64,000 nucleotides of DNA from Datisca glomerata. Lineage: Eukaryota; Streptophyta; Magnoliopsida; Cucurbitales; Datiscaceae. The notes under the pieces are model-generated. The model made no database searches and was not told where the DNA came from. It saw nothing but the letters and a program-made list of their open reading frames with translations. Numbering within the stretch: the stretch's first letter is position 1; each line of letters starts with the position of its first letter. Below, piece after piece: positions 1 to 10,189 of the stretch. The stretch is taken from assembly GCA_003255025.1 (NCBI GenBank), contig QANY01000119.1:215190-279189 (forward strand), in the 5' to 3' direction. Position numbers and translations under genes: made by a program.

Positions 1-30
1 TCTCTCTCTCACACACACACACACACTCTA

Positions 31-1917
31 TCATTGCCTCTCACTCTCTCCCTATCTCTCTATCCCTGTCTCCCTCTCTCCCTGTCTCCCTCTCTCCCTG
101 TCTCCCTCTCTCTTTCTATTTCTCTCTCTCTTTTTCTCTCTCTCTCTCCATCCTCTATCTCGCTCTCTCACCCTCTCTCTAGGTCTCTACTCTCTCTCCA
201 TCCTCTATCTCGCTCTCTCTCACTCTCTTTCTCTCTCCATCTCTCTCCCTCTCCATCTCTCTTCCTCTCTCTCTTTCTCTACCTTTATCTCTCCAAGTCT
301 CTCCCCTCTCTCTCTCTTTTGCTCTCTCCCACTCTCTCCCTCTCTCACCCTCTCTCCCTCTCCCCCTCTCCCTCCCTCTCCCTCTCTCCCACTCCCTCCC
401 TGTCCCTCCCTCTCTCACACTCCCTCTCTCACTTTCACTCTCTTTCTCTCCCTGTCTTCCTCTCTCTTTCTATTTCTTTCTCTCTCTCTTTTTATCTTTC
501 TCTTTCTCTCTCACTCTCTCACCCTCTCTCTCTAGGTCTCCTCTCTTTCTCCATCTCTCCATCTCGCTCTCTCTCTCCATCTCTTTCCCTCTCCCTTTTG
601 CTCTCTCTCTTGCTCTCTCCCTCTAACTATCTCTCCCTCTCTCACTTTAACTCTCTCTCTTTTCACTTTGTCTCTATCTCTCTCACTCACTAACACACTC
701 TCTCTCCCTCTCTCCCTCTCTCTCCTTTTCACCCTCTTTCTTTCTATCTCTCTCTCTCCATGTCTTCATCTCTCTTTCTATTTCTCTCTCTCTTTTTATC
801 TCTCTCTTTCTCTCTCGCTCTCTCACCCTCTCTCTAGGTCTCCTCTCTTTCTCCATCTCGCTCTCTCTCTCCATCTCTTTTCCTCTCTCACTTTCTTTCT
901 CTCTCTCTCTAAGTCTCTCGCCTCTCTCTCTCTCTTACTCTTTCCCTCTCTCTCCCTCACTCTCTCCCTTGTACTTCCTCTCTTTCTCTCTCCCTCTCTC
1001 TTTTCCACTCTCTCCCCCTCTCACTAACTTTCTCGGTCACACACTCTCTCTCTTTCACTCGTATCTCACTCTGTCTCTCTTTCACTCGTATCTCACTCTG
1101 TCTCTCTTTCCTTCTCTCCCTGCCCCTCTCCATTTCTCTCTATCTCTCTCTCCCTCTCTCTCTTCGTCCCCCTCTCTCGCTCTCTCTTGCTCTCTCTCCT
1201 GCTCCCACACCCTCCTTCTCTCTCTGCTCCCTCTCTCTCTCCCTCCCCTACTCTCTCTCCCTCTCTCTACCCCAGTCTCTCTTTATCTCTTCCCCTCCCT
1301 CACTCTCACACTCTCTCTGTCTCCCACTCTCTCTCCCTCTCTTCTACTCCTTCCCTCTCTTTCCCTCTCTCTCTCACTTTAACTCTTTCTCTCTCTCCCT
1401 CTTTTCTCTTTGTCTCGCTCTCTCTCATTCACTCATACTCTCTCTCTTTCCCCCTCTCTCTCCCTTCCCTCTCTGTCTTATCCATTCCCTCCCTATATCT
1501 CAATCTCACTCACTCACTCTCTATTTCCCCCGCTCTCTCTCCGCCCTCTCGTTCTCTCCCCACTCTCCCTCTCTCTCTCCCCCCACTCTCCCTCTCTCTC
1601 CCCCTCCCTCTCTCTTTCCCTCTCTCTCCCTCACTCCTCCTCCCTCTCTCTCTTACTCTCGCCCTCTCTCAGTCTCTTTCACTCTCACTTTCACTCTCTC
1701 GAACTTTTCTCTTGTCTCTCTCTCCCACTAACTCACACACTCTCTCTCCCTGTCTCCCTCCCTTTCTCCCTCTTTCGCTCCCTCTCCCCCTCTCTCTTTC
1801 TTTCTCTCTCTAGCTCTCCTCTATCTCTCTCTCCACCTCCCTATCTCTCTCACTCTCTCTCCCCGTTGCTCTCTTTCCCTCTCTATCTCTCTCTCTCTCA
1901 CACACACACACACACTA
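31..1917 (+). repeat. Region I unit A (1,887 bp)
   Basis: The unit runs from one TCATTGCC landmark to the next. Its first ~320 bp (CCATCCTCTATCTCGCTC twice, CTCTAGGTCTCTACTC, CTCCAAGTCTC) match 1,918-2,205 closely. A stretch at 1,404-1,590 (CTTTTCTCTTTGTC, CATTCACTCA, CTCTATTTCCCCCGCTC) matches 2,590-2,790, so the unit also contains a second related segment at a different spacing. The divergence is mostly changes in CT copy number and point changes. Confidence 0.7.
1054..1107 (+). repeat. 27 bp tandem duplication
   Basis: TTCACTCGTATCTCACTCTG occurs at 1,054 and again at 1,081. The two copies are identical and the spacing is 27 bp. The CGTATC word is rare elsewhere in the window, so this is a recent local duplication rather than general CT similarity. 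Confidence 0.8.
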
Positions 1918-3545
1918 TCATTGCCTCTCACTCTCTCCCTATCTCTCTATCCCTTTCTCCCTCTCTCCCTGTCTCCCTCTCTCTTTCTATTTCTCTCTCT
2001 CTTTTTCTCTCTCTCTCCATCCTCTATCTCGCTCTCTCACCCTCTCTCTAGGTCTCTACTCTCTCTCCATCCTCTATCTCGCTCTCTCTCACTCTCTTTC
2101 TCTCTCCATCTCTCTTCCTCTCTCACTTTCTCTATCTTTATCTCTCCAAGTCTCTCGCCTCTCTCTCTCTTTTGCTCTCTCCCACTCTCTCCCTCTCTCC
2201 CTCTCCCTACCACTTCCTCTCTTTCTCTCTCCCTCTCTCACCCTCTCATTATATCTCTCACTCACACACTCTCTCTATTTCACTCGCTATCTCACTCTCT
2301 CTCTTTCCTTCTCTCCCTGTGCCTCTCTGTCTCTCTCTTGCTCTCTCTCCCGCTCTCCCCCCTCTCTCTCCTGCTCCCACTCTCTCCTTCTCTCTCTCTT
2401 CTCTCTCTCTCTCCCTCTCTCTCCCCCTGTCTCCCTCTCTCTCTCTTCCCCTCCCTCACTCTCACTCTCTATCTCTCCCACTCTTTCTTCCTCACTCTCC
2501 TTTTCTTTTACTCCCTCCTTCTCTCTCCCTCTCTCTTACTCTCTCCCTCTCTCTCCCTCTCACACTCACATTAACTCTCTCTCTCTCTCTCTCTTTTCTC
2601 TTTGTCTCCCTCTCTCTCATTCACTCACACACTCTCTCTCCCTCTCTCTCTCCCGCCATCCCTCTCTCTCCCCCTCTCTCTTATCCACTCCCTCTCTCTT
2701 AATCTCTCTCACTCACTTTTGCCCTCTATTTCCCCCGCTCTCTCTTCCACTCCCTCTCGTTCTCTCCTCGCTCTCCCTCTCTCCCTCCTCCCTCTCTTTT
2801 TCTTTCTCTTTTTCTCTCTCCTCCTCCCCCTCTCTCCTCACTCTATCTCCCCCTCTCCCTCTCTCTCGCTCTCTCCCTCTCTATATCTCTCCCTCACTTT
2901 TCTCTTTGTCTCTCTCTCTCTCTTCCACTAACTCACACACACTCTCTTTCCTTCTCCCTCTCTCTCCTTCTCTCTACTCCCTCTCTCTCTCTCTCCCATA
3001 CTCTCTCCCTCCTTTGTCCTCCCCCTCTCTCTCTCTTCCCCTCTGTCACTCTCACTCTCTCTACCACTCTCACTCTCTCTCCCTCTCTTTCACTCCCTCC
3101 CTCTCTCTCCCCCTCTCTCCCTCTCTCTCCCTCCCTCTCTTTCCCCTCCCTCTTTCTCTCCCACTCTCTCTCCCTCTCTCTCTCCCCCTCCCACACTCTC
3201 TCCGTCTCTCTTTTCCTCTCTCCCTCTCTCCTCCTCCCTCTCTCTCCCTCTTTCCCTCTCTCCCTCTCTTTCTCTCACCCTCTATCTATCTCTCCCGCTC
3301 TTTCTCTCTACTTTCACTCTCTCTCACTTTTCTCTTTGTTTCTCTCTCTCCTACTAACTCACACACACACTCTCTCTCTCCCTCTCTCCCTCCCTTTCTC
3401 CCTCTCCCTCTCCCTCTCCCCCCCTCTCTCCCTCTATAGCTCTCCTCTCTCTCTCTCTCTCTCTCCATCTTCCTATCTATCTCACTCTCTCTCCCTCTCC
3501 CCCTCTCCCCGTTGCTCTCTTTCTCTCTCTCTCACACACACTCTA
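1918..3545 (+). repeat. Region I unit B (1,628 bp)
   Basis: This is the second copy of the region I unit. It starts with the same CA tract, TCATTGCC and CCATCCTCTATCTCGCTC words as unit A, and ends at the CCCCGTTGCTCTC word before 3,546. It is about 260 bp shorter than unit A. It holds CGCTATCTCACTC at about 2,285, a word that recurs in regions III to VII. Confidence 0.7.
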
Positions 3546-3912
3546 TCAATGCCTCTCGCTCTCTCCCTATCTCTCTCCCCTTCCCGTTCTCTCTCTTGCT
3601 CTCTCTCTCCATCTCTCTCTCTATCTGGCTTTCTCTATGTTTCTCTCTTTCTCGATGTGTCACCTCTCTCTCTCTCTCTTGCTCTCTCCCTCTCTCCTTC
3701 ACTTTCACTTTTTCTATTTCCCCCTCGATCTCGCTCTCCCTCACTCTCTCTCACTCTTTCCCTCGCTCTTTCTCTCTCTCCCACTCCCCCTCTCACTCTT
3801 CGAGTCTCTCTCTCTCTCCCACTCTCTCTCCCCCCCCCACACACTCCCTCTCTCTCTCTCCCCCTCTCTCTCGCGCTCTCTCTCACTCCCTCTTGTTGTC
3901 TCTCTCTCTCTT
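3546..3912 (+). repeat. Region I unit C, truncated by the unique island
   Basis: The third copy begins with TCAATGCCTCTCGCTCTC. It diverges quickly and stops at the unique island. It includes a run of nine C at about 3,831. Its last part, TCTTGTTGTC followed by a CT run and TTTGGTCA (3,891-3,918), reappears with one CT fewer at 55,792-55,817 inside region VI. Confidence 0.6.
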
Positions 3913-4103
3913 TGGTCAACCTCTTTCAAATATACAACATGGATTCTGGCAATGCAATGTAGTTGGACTCTCATGTTACATTCCTCTTCCCATCGAGCCC
4001 CCTTTCACCTCGTTTCACATAGACAAAATGTAGGACTGGTGCCAACAGTTCATCACTGACCCAAGATCACTAACTAATACTAATACTAATCTAATACTAA
4101 TAG
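3913..4103. other. Unique, non-repetitive sequence of unknown identity
   Basis: From TTTGGTCAACC the base composition becomes ordinary and the CT pattern disappears. I translated all six frames and found only short open stretches with stops, none resembling a known domain. It could be a further decayed part of the retrotransposon fragment that follows, the end of another mobile element, or host DNA. The last ~30 bases are an AT-rich hexamer repeat. It is one of very few places in this window where a unique database match could be obtained. Confidence 0.8.
4071..4102. repeat. AT-rich imperfect (CTAATA)n repeat
   Basis: TAACTAATACTAATACTAAT continues as CTAATACTAATAG. The unit is about six bases with one interruption. 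It lies directly upstream of the retrotransposon-like open frame and supplies the TAG at 4,101-4,103 that closes that frame upstream. Confidence 0.8.
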
Positions 4104-4295
4104 AATAGAAAAGAATTGTCTTCTCTGTATACTTTCCCCGGTTTCGTTGCTATCGCGGGCTTACAAAACATACCAAGCCATGTTACTATTGAGGCAAATG
4201 AGATGCTAAGTTCACCTCCAACGGAAGAAGACATAAAAGATGTTGTTCTCATGACAGATCCTCTTAGCTCTCCAGAACCTGATCCTTTCTCTCTC
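4104..4295 (+). mobile_element. Decayed LINE (non-LTR retrotransposon) ORF2 fragment, linker into the reverse transcriptase domain
   Basis: One + frame is open from the TAG at 4,101-4,103 and runs into the CT array. From about 4,167 it reads NIPSHVTIEANEML, then SSPPTEEDIKDVV (4,209-4,247), then LMTDPLSSPEPDPFS (4,248-4,292). In plant L1-type LINEs the segment between the endonuclease and the reverse transcriptase has this layout: an I-P-x-x-V-T-x-E-x-N start, an acidic P-T/S-E-E-E-I/V-K helix, then (D/N)P-x-S-(S/A)-P-G-P-D-G-F. The last motif is present but both Gly are lost (SPEPDPF), so this copy is not functional. It breaks off just where the F-S codons (TTCTCT) merge into the CT repeat. 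Upstream endonuclease and downstream catalytic motifs are absent. Assignment to plant LINEs is from remembered family consensus, not a search. Confidence 0.65.
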
Positions 4296-5506
4296 TCTCT
4301 CTCCATCTCTCTCTCTTTGTCTCTCTCTCCATCTCTCTCTCTCTCTTGTTTTCTATCATTTTCTCTCTCTCAGTCTCTCACCTCTCTCTCTCACACGCTC
4401 CCCCGCTCTCTCTCCATTTCCCTCTCTCCCCCCACTTTCTCTCTCCCCCCCACTTTCTCTCTCTCTCCCTCTCTCTCCTTTTCTCACTCTTTCCTTCTCT
4501 CTCTCCCTCTCTCTGTCTACCTTTCTCTGTCTCCGTCTCTCTCTTTCTCTCTCTCTGTCTCTCTCTCATTATCCCCATCTCTCTCTCTTTCCCTATCTCT
4601 CTCTCACACTTTCCCCCCTCTCTCTCTCACTCACACACTCTCTCTCACTCTCACTCGCTCTCTCTCTCTCTCCCTCTCTCTCTCGCGCTTTCCCCCCTCT
4701 CTCTCTCGTACTCTCACCTTCTCTCTCTAGCTCAACTCTCTCTCTCGATCTCGCTATCTTGCTCACACTCCCCCTTACTCTCTCACCGCCTCTCTCTATA
4801 TCTCTCTTTCACTCCCCTTCCTTTTCTCACTCTCTCTATATTTCTCTTTTACCTTCTCTCTCTCCATCTATCTCCCTCTGTCTCACTTTCTCTCTCTCTC
4901 TCTCTCTCTCAGTTTCTCACCTCTCTCTCGTTCATTCCCTCTCTCTCTCTCACTTTCACTCTCTCTATTCCCCTTTTTCTCGCTCTCCCTCTCTCTCTTG
5001 CTCTCTCCCCCGCTCTCTCATTCTCTCCCCCTCCCCCTCTCTCTTTCTCTCGTTCTTTCTCCCAGTCTATGTCTATCTCTCTTCGACTCTCTTTCTCTGT
5101 CTCTCCAAGTCTCTCTCTCCTAGTCTCTCTCTCTCAGTCTCTCTCTCTAACACTCTCCCCCTAACACTCTTTCTCTCTTTATATATCTCTCTCCCTATCT
5201 CTCTCTCACTCTCACTCTCTATCTCTCTCTCTCTTTCTCTCGCTCCCTCCCTCCCCCTCTCTCTCCATCTCTCTCACTTTCTATGTCTCTGTCTCCCGCT
5301 TTCTTCTCTTTCTCTCTCTCTCCCTCTCCCTCTCTCTATCTCTCTCTCACACTCTCCCATTCTCTCACCCTCTCTCTCCATCTCTCTCTCTCATTTTCTC
5401 CATCTTTTTCACTCACTTTTGCTCTCTCACCCTCTCTCTAGCTCTTCTCTCTCTCTTCATCTAGCAATCTATCTTGCTCTATCTCTCCCCCTTACTGTCT
5501 TTCTTT

Positions 5507-5528
5507 CTATCTATCTATCTATCTATCT
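5507..5528 (+). repeat. (CTAT)n tetranucleotide run
   Basis: Five uninterrupted CTAT units (GATA on the other strand) are followed by CTCTCTATC. The cluster is flanked by the landmark CATCTAGCAATCTATCTTGC at about 5,459. That landmark resembles the region III landmark CATCTAGCTATCTATCTCGC, suggesting region III words were derived from or shared with this site. Confidence 0.85.
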
Positions 5529-5964
5529 CTCTCTATCACTCTCTCTCTCTCTATCTATCCCCCTCTCTCTCCCACTCTCTCTCCCTCTCCCTCTCTCTAT
5601 CATTCTATCTGTCCCTCTCTCTCACTTTCACTCTATATTTCCCCTCTCTGTCTCCCTCCCTCTCTCGCTCTCTCCCCCGCTCTCCCTCTCTCTCTCCCCC
5701 TCCCTCTCTCTCTCTCCCTCCCTCTCTCCCTCTCTCTCCCACTCTCTCTCACTCTCCCTCTCTCCCTCTCTCCCTCTCTCCATCTCTTTCTCACTCTCTC
5801 CCCTTCTCTCTCTCTCTCTCTCTCTCTCTCCATCTCTTCCACTCTCTCCATCTCTCTCTCTCTCTCATTTTCTCCATCACTTTCACTCACTTTTGCTCTC
5901 TCACCCACTCTCTCTCGCTCTCCCTCCCTCTCTCTTTCTCTCTAACTCTCTCTCCCGCTCTCTC

Positions 5965-6540
5965 TTTTCCACTCTCTCACTCGCTCTCACTTTCTCTCTC
6001 TCACACTCTCTCCCTCACTCTCTCTATCTCACTTTATGTCTCATTCTTTGTCTCTCTCTCTCTCCTTGTTTCTCTCTATCCCGCCCTCTCTCTTCATCTC
6101 ACTCTCCCTCTCTTGCCCCCACTCTCCCTGCTCTCTCTCTCTCTTTCCCCTTCTTCTCTCCCTTTCTTTCTCCCTCTCTCGATCTCTCTCGCTCTCTCCC
6201 TCTCTCTTTCCTTCTCTTTCTTGTTCTCTCCCTCTCTCTCTCCCTCTCACTCGCTCACTTTCAATCACTCTATTTCCCCTCACTCTCTCTATCGTTCTCT
6301 CTCACTACCTCTCGCTCTCTCTCTCTCTATCTCTCCTTCCCACTCTCTCCTTCTCTCTATCTCTTTGTGTCCCTCTCCCTCTCCCACTCCCTCCCCCTTG
6401 ATTTCACACACCTGCTCTCTCTCTCTCTCTCTCGTTCCCTCACTCTATCCATCTCTCTCTTTCTCTCGCTTACTCTTGCTCCCCCACTCTCTCCCCCTTG
6501 CTATTTCTTTCTCTCTCTCTCTCCCCCTCTCTCCCTCTCT
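5965..6540 (+). repeat. Dispersed block D, copy 1
   Basis: Ordered landmarks are CTTTTCCACTCTCTCACTCG, TCTATCTCACTTTATGTC, CCTTGTTTCTCTC, TCTTTCTCCCTCTCTCGATC, TCTCTTTGTGTCCCTC, CCCTTGATTTCAC, and CTCCCCCTTGCTATTTC. The same words in the same order occur at 20,093-20,700, about 14.1 kb away on the same strand. The last third is repeated once more at about 20,953-21,215. The copies differ by indels and substitutions. The block flanks region III on both sides. Confidence 0.7.
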
Positions 6541-6678
6541 CACCCCCTCCTTTCTCTCTCTCTTTCCCTCACTCTCTCCCGTCCCTCTCTCCCCCTCTCT
6601 CCCCCTCTCTCCCCCTCTCTCCCCATCTCCCCCTCTCTTTCTCTTTACCTCACTCTCTCCCCGCCCTCTCTCTCCCGC

Positions 6679-6905
6679 TCTCTCACTCACACAGTCTCTC
6701 GCTTTCCCTCTCTCTCTCCCCCTCTCGCTATTCCCTCTCTATATCTCTCCTTCTCTCTCTCACTTACTCTCTCTATTTCCCCCTCTCGCTCTCCCCCGCT
6801 CTCACTCACTCACTCCCTCCCCCGCTCTTCCTCTCTTTATCTTTCTATCTCTCTCCCCTTCCCTTTCTCTCTCTATCTCTCTCTCTGTCTCACTCCTCGC
6901 CCTCT
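6679..6905 (+). repeat. Dispersed block E, copy 1
   Basis: It runs from CTCTCACTCACACAGTCTC through CCCCTCTCGCTATTCCCTC, CTCTATATCTCTCCTTC, CACTCCCTCCCCCGCTCTTC and CCCCTTCCCTTTCTC to CACTCCTCGCC. The same series is present at 10,894-11,135, about 4.2 kb downstream, with small differences. Confidence 0.75.
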
Positions 6906-8199
6906 CTCTATGTCACACTCTCTCCCCCTCTTCTTCCTCTCTCTCTTTCGCACCAAACCCCCTCCTCCCTCTCTCTCTCTCTTTGTCTCTCTCTCTTTCC
7001 CTTTCTCTCTCTCTCTCGCTCTCTCTCTAACTCTCACTCTCTTTTCTCTCTCTATCTTCCTTCTCCCTCTCTCTCCATATTTCTCCCTCTCTTTCCCTCT
7101 CTATCCTTCTCTCTCTCTCTCCTCACCCTCTCTCTCCCTCCCTCTCTCTCACATTGTTTCTCTGTCTTTATCTCTCTCTCTCTCTCAAATACTCTCTCCC
7201 TCTCTCACCTTAACTTCCCTCTCCCTTTCTTTCTCTCTCTCTCTCCTTCCCTCTATCTCTATCTCGCTCCTCAATGTCTCTCTACCTCTCTCTTCCTCTC
7301 TCTCTCCCTCTCTCTTCCACTCTCTCTATCTCTCTGTCTTGCTCCTCACCCTCTCTCTCTACGACTCTCCCTTCCCCCTTGTCACTCCCCCTCTCCCTCT
7401 GCACCTCTCCCCCCTCTTTCCCTTTCTCTCTTTATCTCTCCCCCTCTCCACCTCTCTCCCTTTCTCTCTATCTATCTATCTCTCCCTCTCTCTTGCTAGC
7501 TCTCTCTATATCCCTCTCGTTATCGCTCTCTCTCTCTATCCATCTTTCCCTCTCTCTGTCTTTCTAACCCTTTCACTCTCTCTTTCTCTCTCTCTATCTC
7601 TCTCTGTCTCTATCTCTCTCTCTCTCACATTCTCTCTATCTACCTGCCCCCTCTCTCGTTCTCTCTCTCTCACTCTCTCTTGCTATCTCTCTCTCATTCT
7701 CACTCCCTATTTCTCTCTCTCTAACTCTCTCACTCCCTCTCTTTCTCTCTGTCTCTCCCTCTGTCTCTCCATGTCTCTATTTGTCTCTTTCGCCCTATTT
7801 CTCTTTCTCTCTACCTCTCTCTCTCTCTCGTTCTTCGACCACACACACTTTCTCTCTCTCATTATCTCTCTCTTTGTCTCTATCCCCCTCTCTCCCCTCA
7901 CCCTCTCTCTCTATCTCTCTCTTTCCCTTTCTCCCTCTCTCCCTCTCTCCATCTCTCTCCATCTCTCTCCCCCTCTCTCCCTCACTCTCTCACCCTCCCT
8001 TTCTCAATCTTTCCCTTACTAACACACACACTCTCTCTCCCCTCTCTCTATCTCTCTCTATTTCACTCTCGCTATCTCTCTCTCTCTCGCTATCTCTCTC
8101 TCTCTCTCACTCACTCACTCTCTCTCACTCACTTTCTATCTCTCGCTATCACTCTCTCTCTCGCTATCTCTTTCTCTCTCTCTCTGTCACTCACTATCT

Positions 8200-8209
8200 C
8201 TATCGATAG
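8200..8209. other. 10 bp perfect palindrome CTATCGATAG
   Basis: CTATCGATAG equals its own reverse complement. True palindromes are rare in this array because nearly all bases on one strand are pyrimidines. It sits at the end of a CGCTATC minisatellite stretch (about 8,060-8,200). No function is implied. Confidence 0.9.
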
Positions 8210-8741
8210 CACTCTCTCTCTCTCTCGCTCCTCATCCTCTCCCTCACTCCTGATCCTCTCTCCCTTTCTCTAACTCTCCCTTTCACTCTATCTCTCTCCC
8301 TCTCCACACACACAAACACACTCTCTCTCTCCCTATCTCTCTCTCTTTGTCACTCTTTCATTCTCTCTCTAACTCTCTCTCTATTTCTCTCTCTGTCTCT
8401 CTCTCTCTGTCTCTCTCTGTCTCTCACTCTATCTCTCTCTCGCCCCGTCTCTCTTTCTCCCTCTTTAATCTCTCTCTCTATCTCTCTCTCTATGCCTCTC
8501 TCACTCTCGCTCCTCTCCCTCTCTCTATCTCCATGTCTCTCACTCATTATCTCTGTCTCTGTCTCTCTCTCACACACACTCTCTCTCTCCTCACCCTCTC
8601 TCTCTATCTCACTCTCTCTCTCCCCTTTCTCCCTCTCTCCATCTCTCTCCCCCTCTCTCTCCCTCTCCCCATCTCTGTGCCTCTCCCTCCCCTCTCTCTT
8701 CTCTCTCCCCCTGTCTCTCTCTCCCTCTCTCTCCCTCTCTG

Positions 8742-8876
8742 TATCTCTCTCGCTATCTCTCTCTCACTATCTCTCTCTCACTATCTCTCTCTCCCCTTCT
8801 CTCTATATCCATCTCACTATCTCTCTCTCGCTATATCTCTCTCTCGTTGTCCCTCTCTCGCTGTCTCTATCTCTAT
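8742..8876 (+). repeat. 15-16 bp minisatellite, TATCTCTCTC(A/G)C type
   Basis: Short units such as CTCTCGCTATCTCTC, CTCACTATCTCTC, CTCGCTATATCTC and CTCTCGTTGTCCCTC follow one another with only small changes. The unit repeats about eight times and runs directly into a CA tract. A weaker version of the same motif occurs at about 8,060-8,190. Confidence 0.75.
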
Positions 8877-8905
8877 CACACACACAGACACACACACACA
8901 CACAC
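8877..8905 (+). repeat. CA dinucleotide tract with one GA interruption
   Basis: The tract is CACACACACAGACACACA followed by more CA units, about 29 bases in all. It is the longest CA tract I found here. Alternating purine-pyrimidine DNA of this kind is the one sequence type in the window able to adopt a Z-like form. Confidence 0.9.
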
Positions 8906-9097
8906 TTTCTCTCTCTCACTCACTCACTCACTCTCTCTCTCGCTAGCTCTCTCTTTCTCTCGCTCCTCACCTTCTCTATCTCCCTCTCTCTCCTTCTGTC
9001 TCTGTCCCCATCTCTCTCTTCGTCTCTCTCTGCCTGTCACACACTCTCTCTCTATCTCTCTCTCATTCCCACACACACTCTCTCACTCTTTCTCTCT

Positions 9098-9120
9098 CAC
9101 ACACACACACACACACACAC
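9098..9120 (+). repeat. CA dinucleotide tract
   Basis: An uninterrupted run of about 11 CA units lies between CT stretches, with a shorter CACACA at about 9,070. Confidence 0.9.
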
Positions 9121-10004
9121 TCTCTCTCTCTCTCGCACTCTCTCTTTCTCTCTCACACACTCACTCTTCAACTCTCTCGCCTCACCCTATTTATCTCTCT
9201 ATCTCACTATCTCTCTTGCCCTTCTCCCTTTCTCCCTCTCTTTCTCTCTCTCTTCCTCTCTCCCCCTCTCCATCTCTCTCCTTTGGTCTCCCCCTCTCTC
9301 ATTTCTCTCCTTCTCTCTCCCTCTCACTCTCTCTCACTATTTCTCTCTCTATCTCTCTTGCTTCTCACCTGCTCTCTCTCTCTCTTCCTCTCCCTGTCTC
9401 TCTCTCCCATTCCCTTTGCCACTATCTGTCTCCCTCTCTCTCTCCCTCTCCCTATCTTTCTCTCTATGTCTCTCACTATCTTTCTCTTACTTTGTCTCTC
9501 TCTTTCCCTGTCTCTCTTTCTCCCTCTTTTAATCTCTCTCTATCTCTCTCTCCCTCTACCACTTTCTCACTCTCGCTCCTCACCATCCCTATCTCTTTCT
9601 CATTATCACTCTCTCTGTCTCTCTCTCACTCTTACTCTCTCTCCTCACCCCCTCTCTCAATCTCCCACACCCTGTCCCCTTTCTCCCTCTCTCCATCTCT
9701 CTCCCTCTCTCTCTCTGTCTCTTTCTATCCCTCTCTCGCTATCTCTCTCTCCTTCTCTTTCTTTCTCTCCCTCCCCCTCTCTCCCCCTCTCTCTTACACT
9801 CTCTCTATCCCTCTCTCTTTATGTCACTATCTCATTCTCTCCGTCGTTCTCCCACTATCTCTCTACTTGCACCCCACATTCTCTCTCTCCATCTTACTCT
9901 CTCTCCCCCTTCTCCCTCTCTCCCTCTCTCCCTCTCACTCTCTCTTACTCTCTCTCGCTCGGTCTCTCCTTCATATACTCTCTTTCTATCTCACTCCCCT
10001 TCTC

Positions 10005-10140
10005 TTTCTTACCCCTGTTACTTTCCCTCTCTATCTCCCTTTACTGTTGTTGCTCTCCCTTTCCCTCTTTCTCGCTCTCTCCAATCTCTCTCTATCTCTC
10101 CTTCTTACCCTTGTTACTTTCCCTCTCTCCATCTCTCCCC
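10005..10140 (+). repeat. 96 bp direct repeat pair
   Basis: TTACCCCTGTTACTTTCCC at 10,009 returns as TTACCCTTGTTACTTTCCC at 10,105. The words GTTACTTTCCC are not seen elsewhere. CTGTTGTTGCTCTCCC between them is also unusual for the array. Confidence 0.75.
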
Positions 10141-10189
10141 TCTCTCCCCCCTCCATCCCTCACTCTCCCTCTCTCTCCATCTGGATCCC

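Larger units (their letters stand above)
1..3912 (+). repeat. Region I: degenerate CT array with a 1.6-1.9 kb long-period repeat
   Basis: The whole stretch is CT-rich on the + strand, with sparse A and G landmarks. A word set (CA tract, then TCATTGCCTCTCACTC, then CCCTATCTCTC) starts at 31, recurs at 1,918, and recurs with changes (TCAATGCCTCTCGCTC) at 3,546. This gives two complete units and one unit cut by the unique island. CCCCGTTGCTCTCTTTC precedes the second and third copies at about 1,861 and 3,508, so the repeat includes the flanks. No gene is visible. The reading frames here are Leu-Ser strings. Confidence 0.85.

Noticed and set aside
34..693. Leu-rich frames that look like multi-pass membrane proteins or signal peptides
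   Set aside because: The hydrophobicity comes from CTC/CTT/TTC codons of the repeat; the alternation with Ser is perfectly periodic at the DNA level.
3741..3974. Minus strand frame with HVVYLKEVDQ in the unique island
   Set aside because: I considered a resemblance to the W-L-K-E-G-D motif of plant LINEs, but it is on the opposite strand to the clear LINE fragment, lacks the following N-T-x-F-F-H part and continues into (GA)n.
4116..4730. Start codon TTG at 4,116 opening a 204-codon frame through the LINE-like segment into the CT array
   Set aside because: It is not a gene start. The retrotransposon-like frame is open from 4,104 and is only an internal fragment; the C-terminal part is repeat translation.
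4759..8022. Long + strand open frame of 1,087 codons, and others of 500-1,018 codons (for example 34,368-37,424)
   Set aside because: The products are only Leu/Ser/Pro/Phe/His/Thr/Tyr strings that follow the CT repeat. Several overlapping + frames are open at once, as expected from the absence of stop triplets in pyrimidine sequence. There is no domain, signal peptide logic, splice pattern or codon bias.
8877..9120. Telomere-like or centromeric known satellite
   Set aside because: No TTTAGGG or TTAGGG type runs and no complex AT-rich monomer of 150-180 bp; the long-period units here are entirely CT-based.
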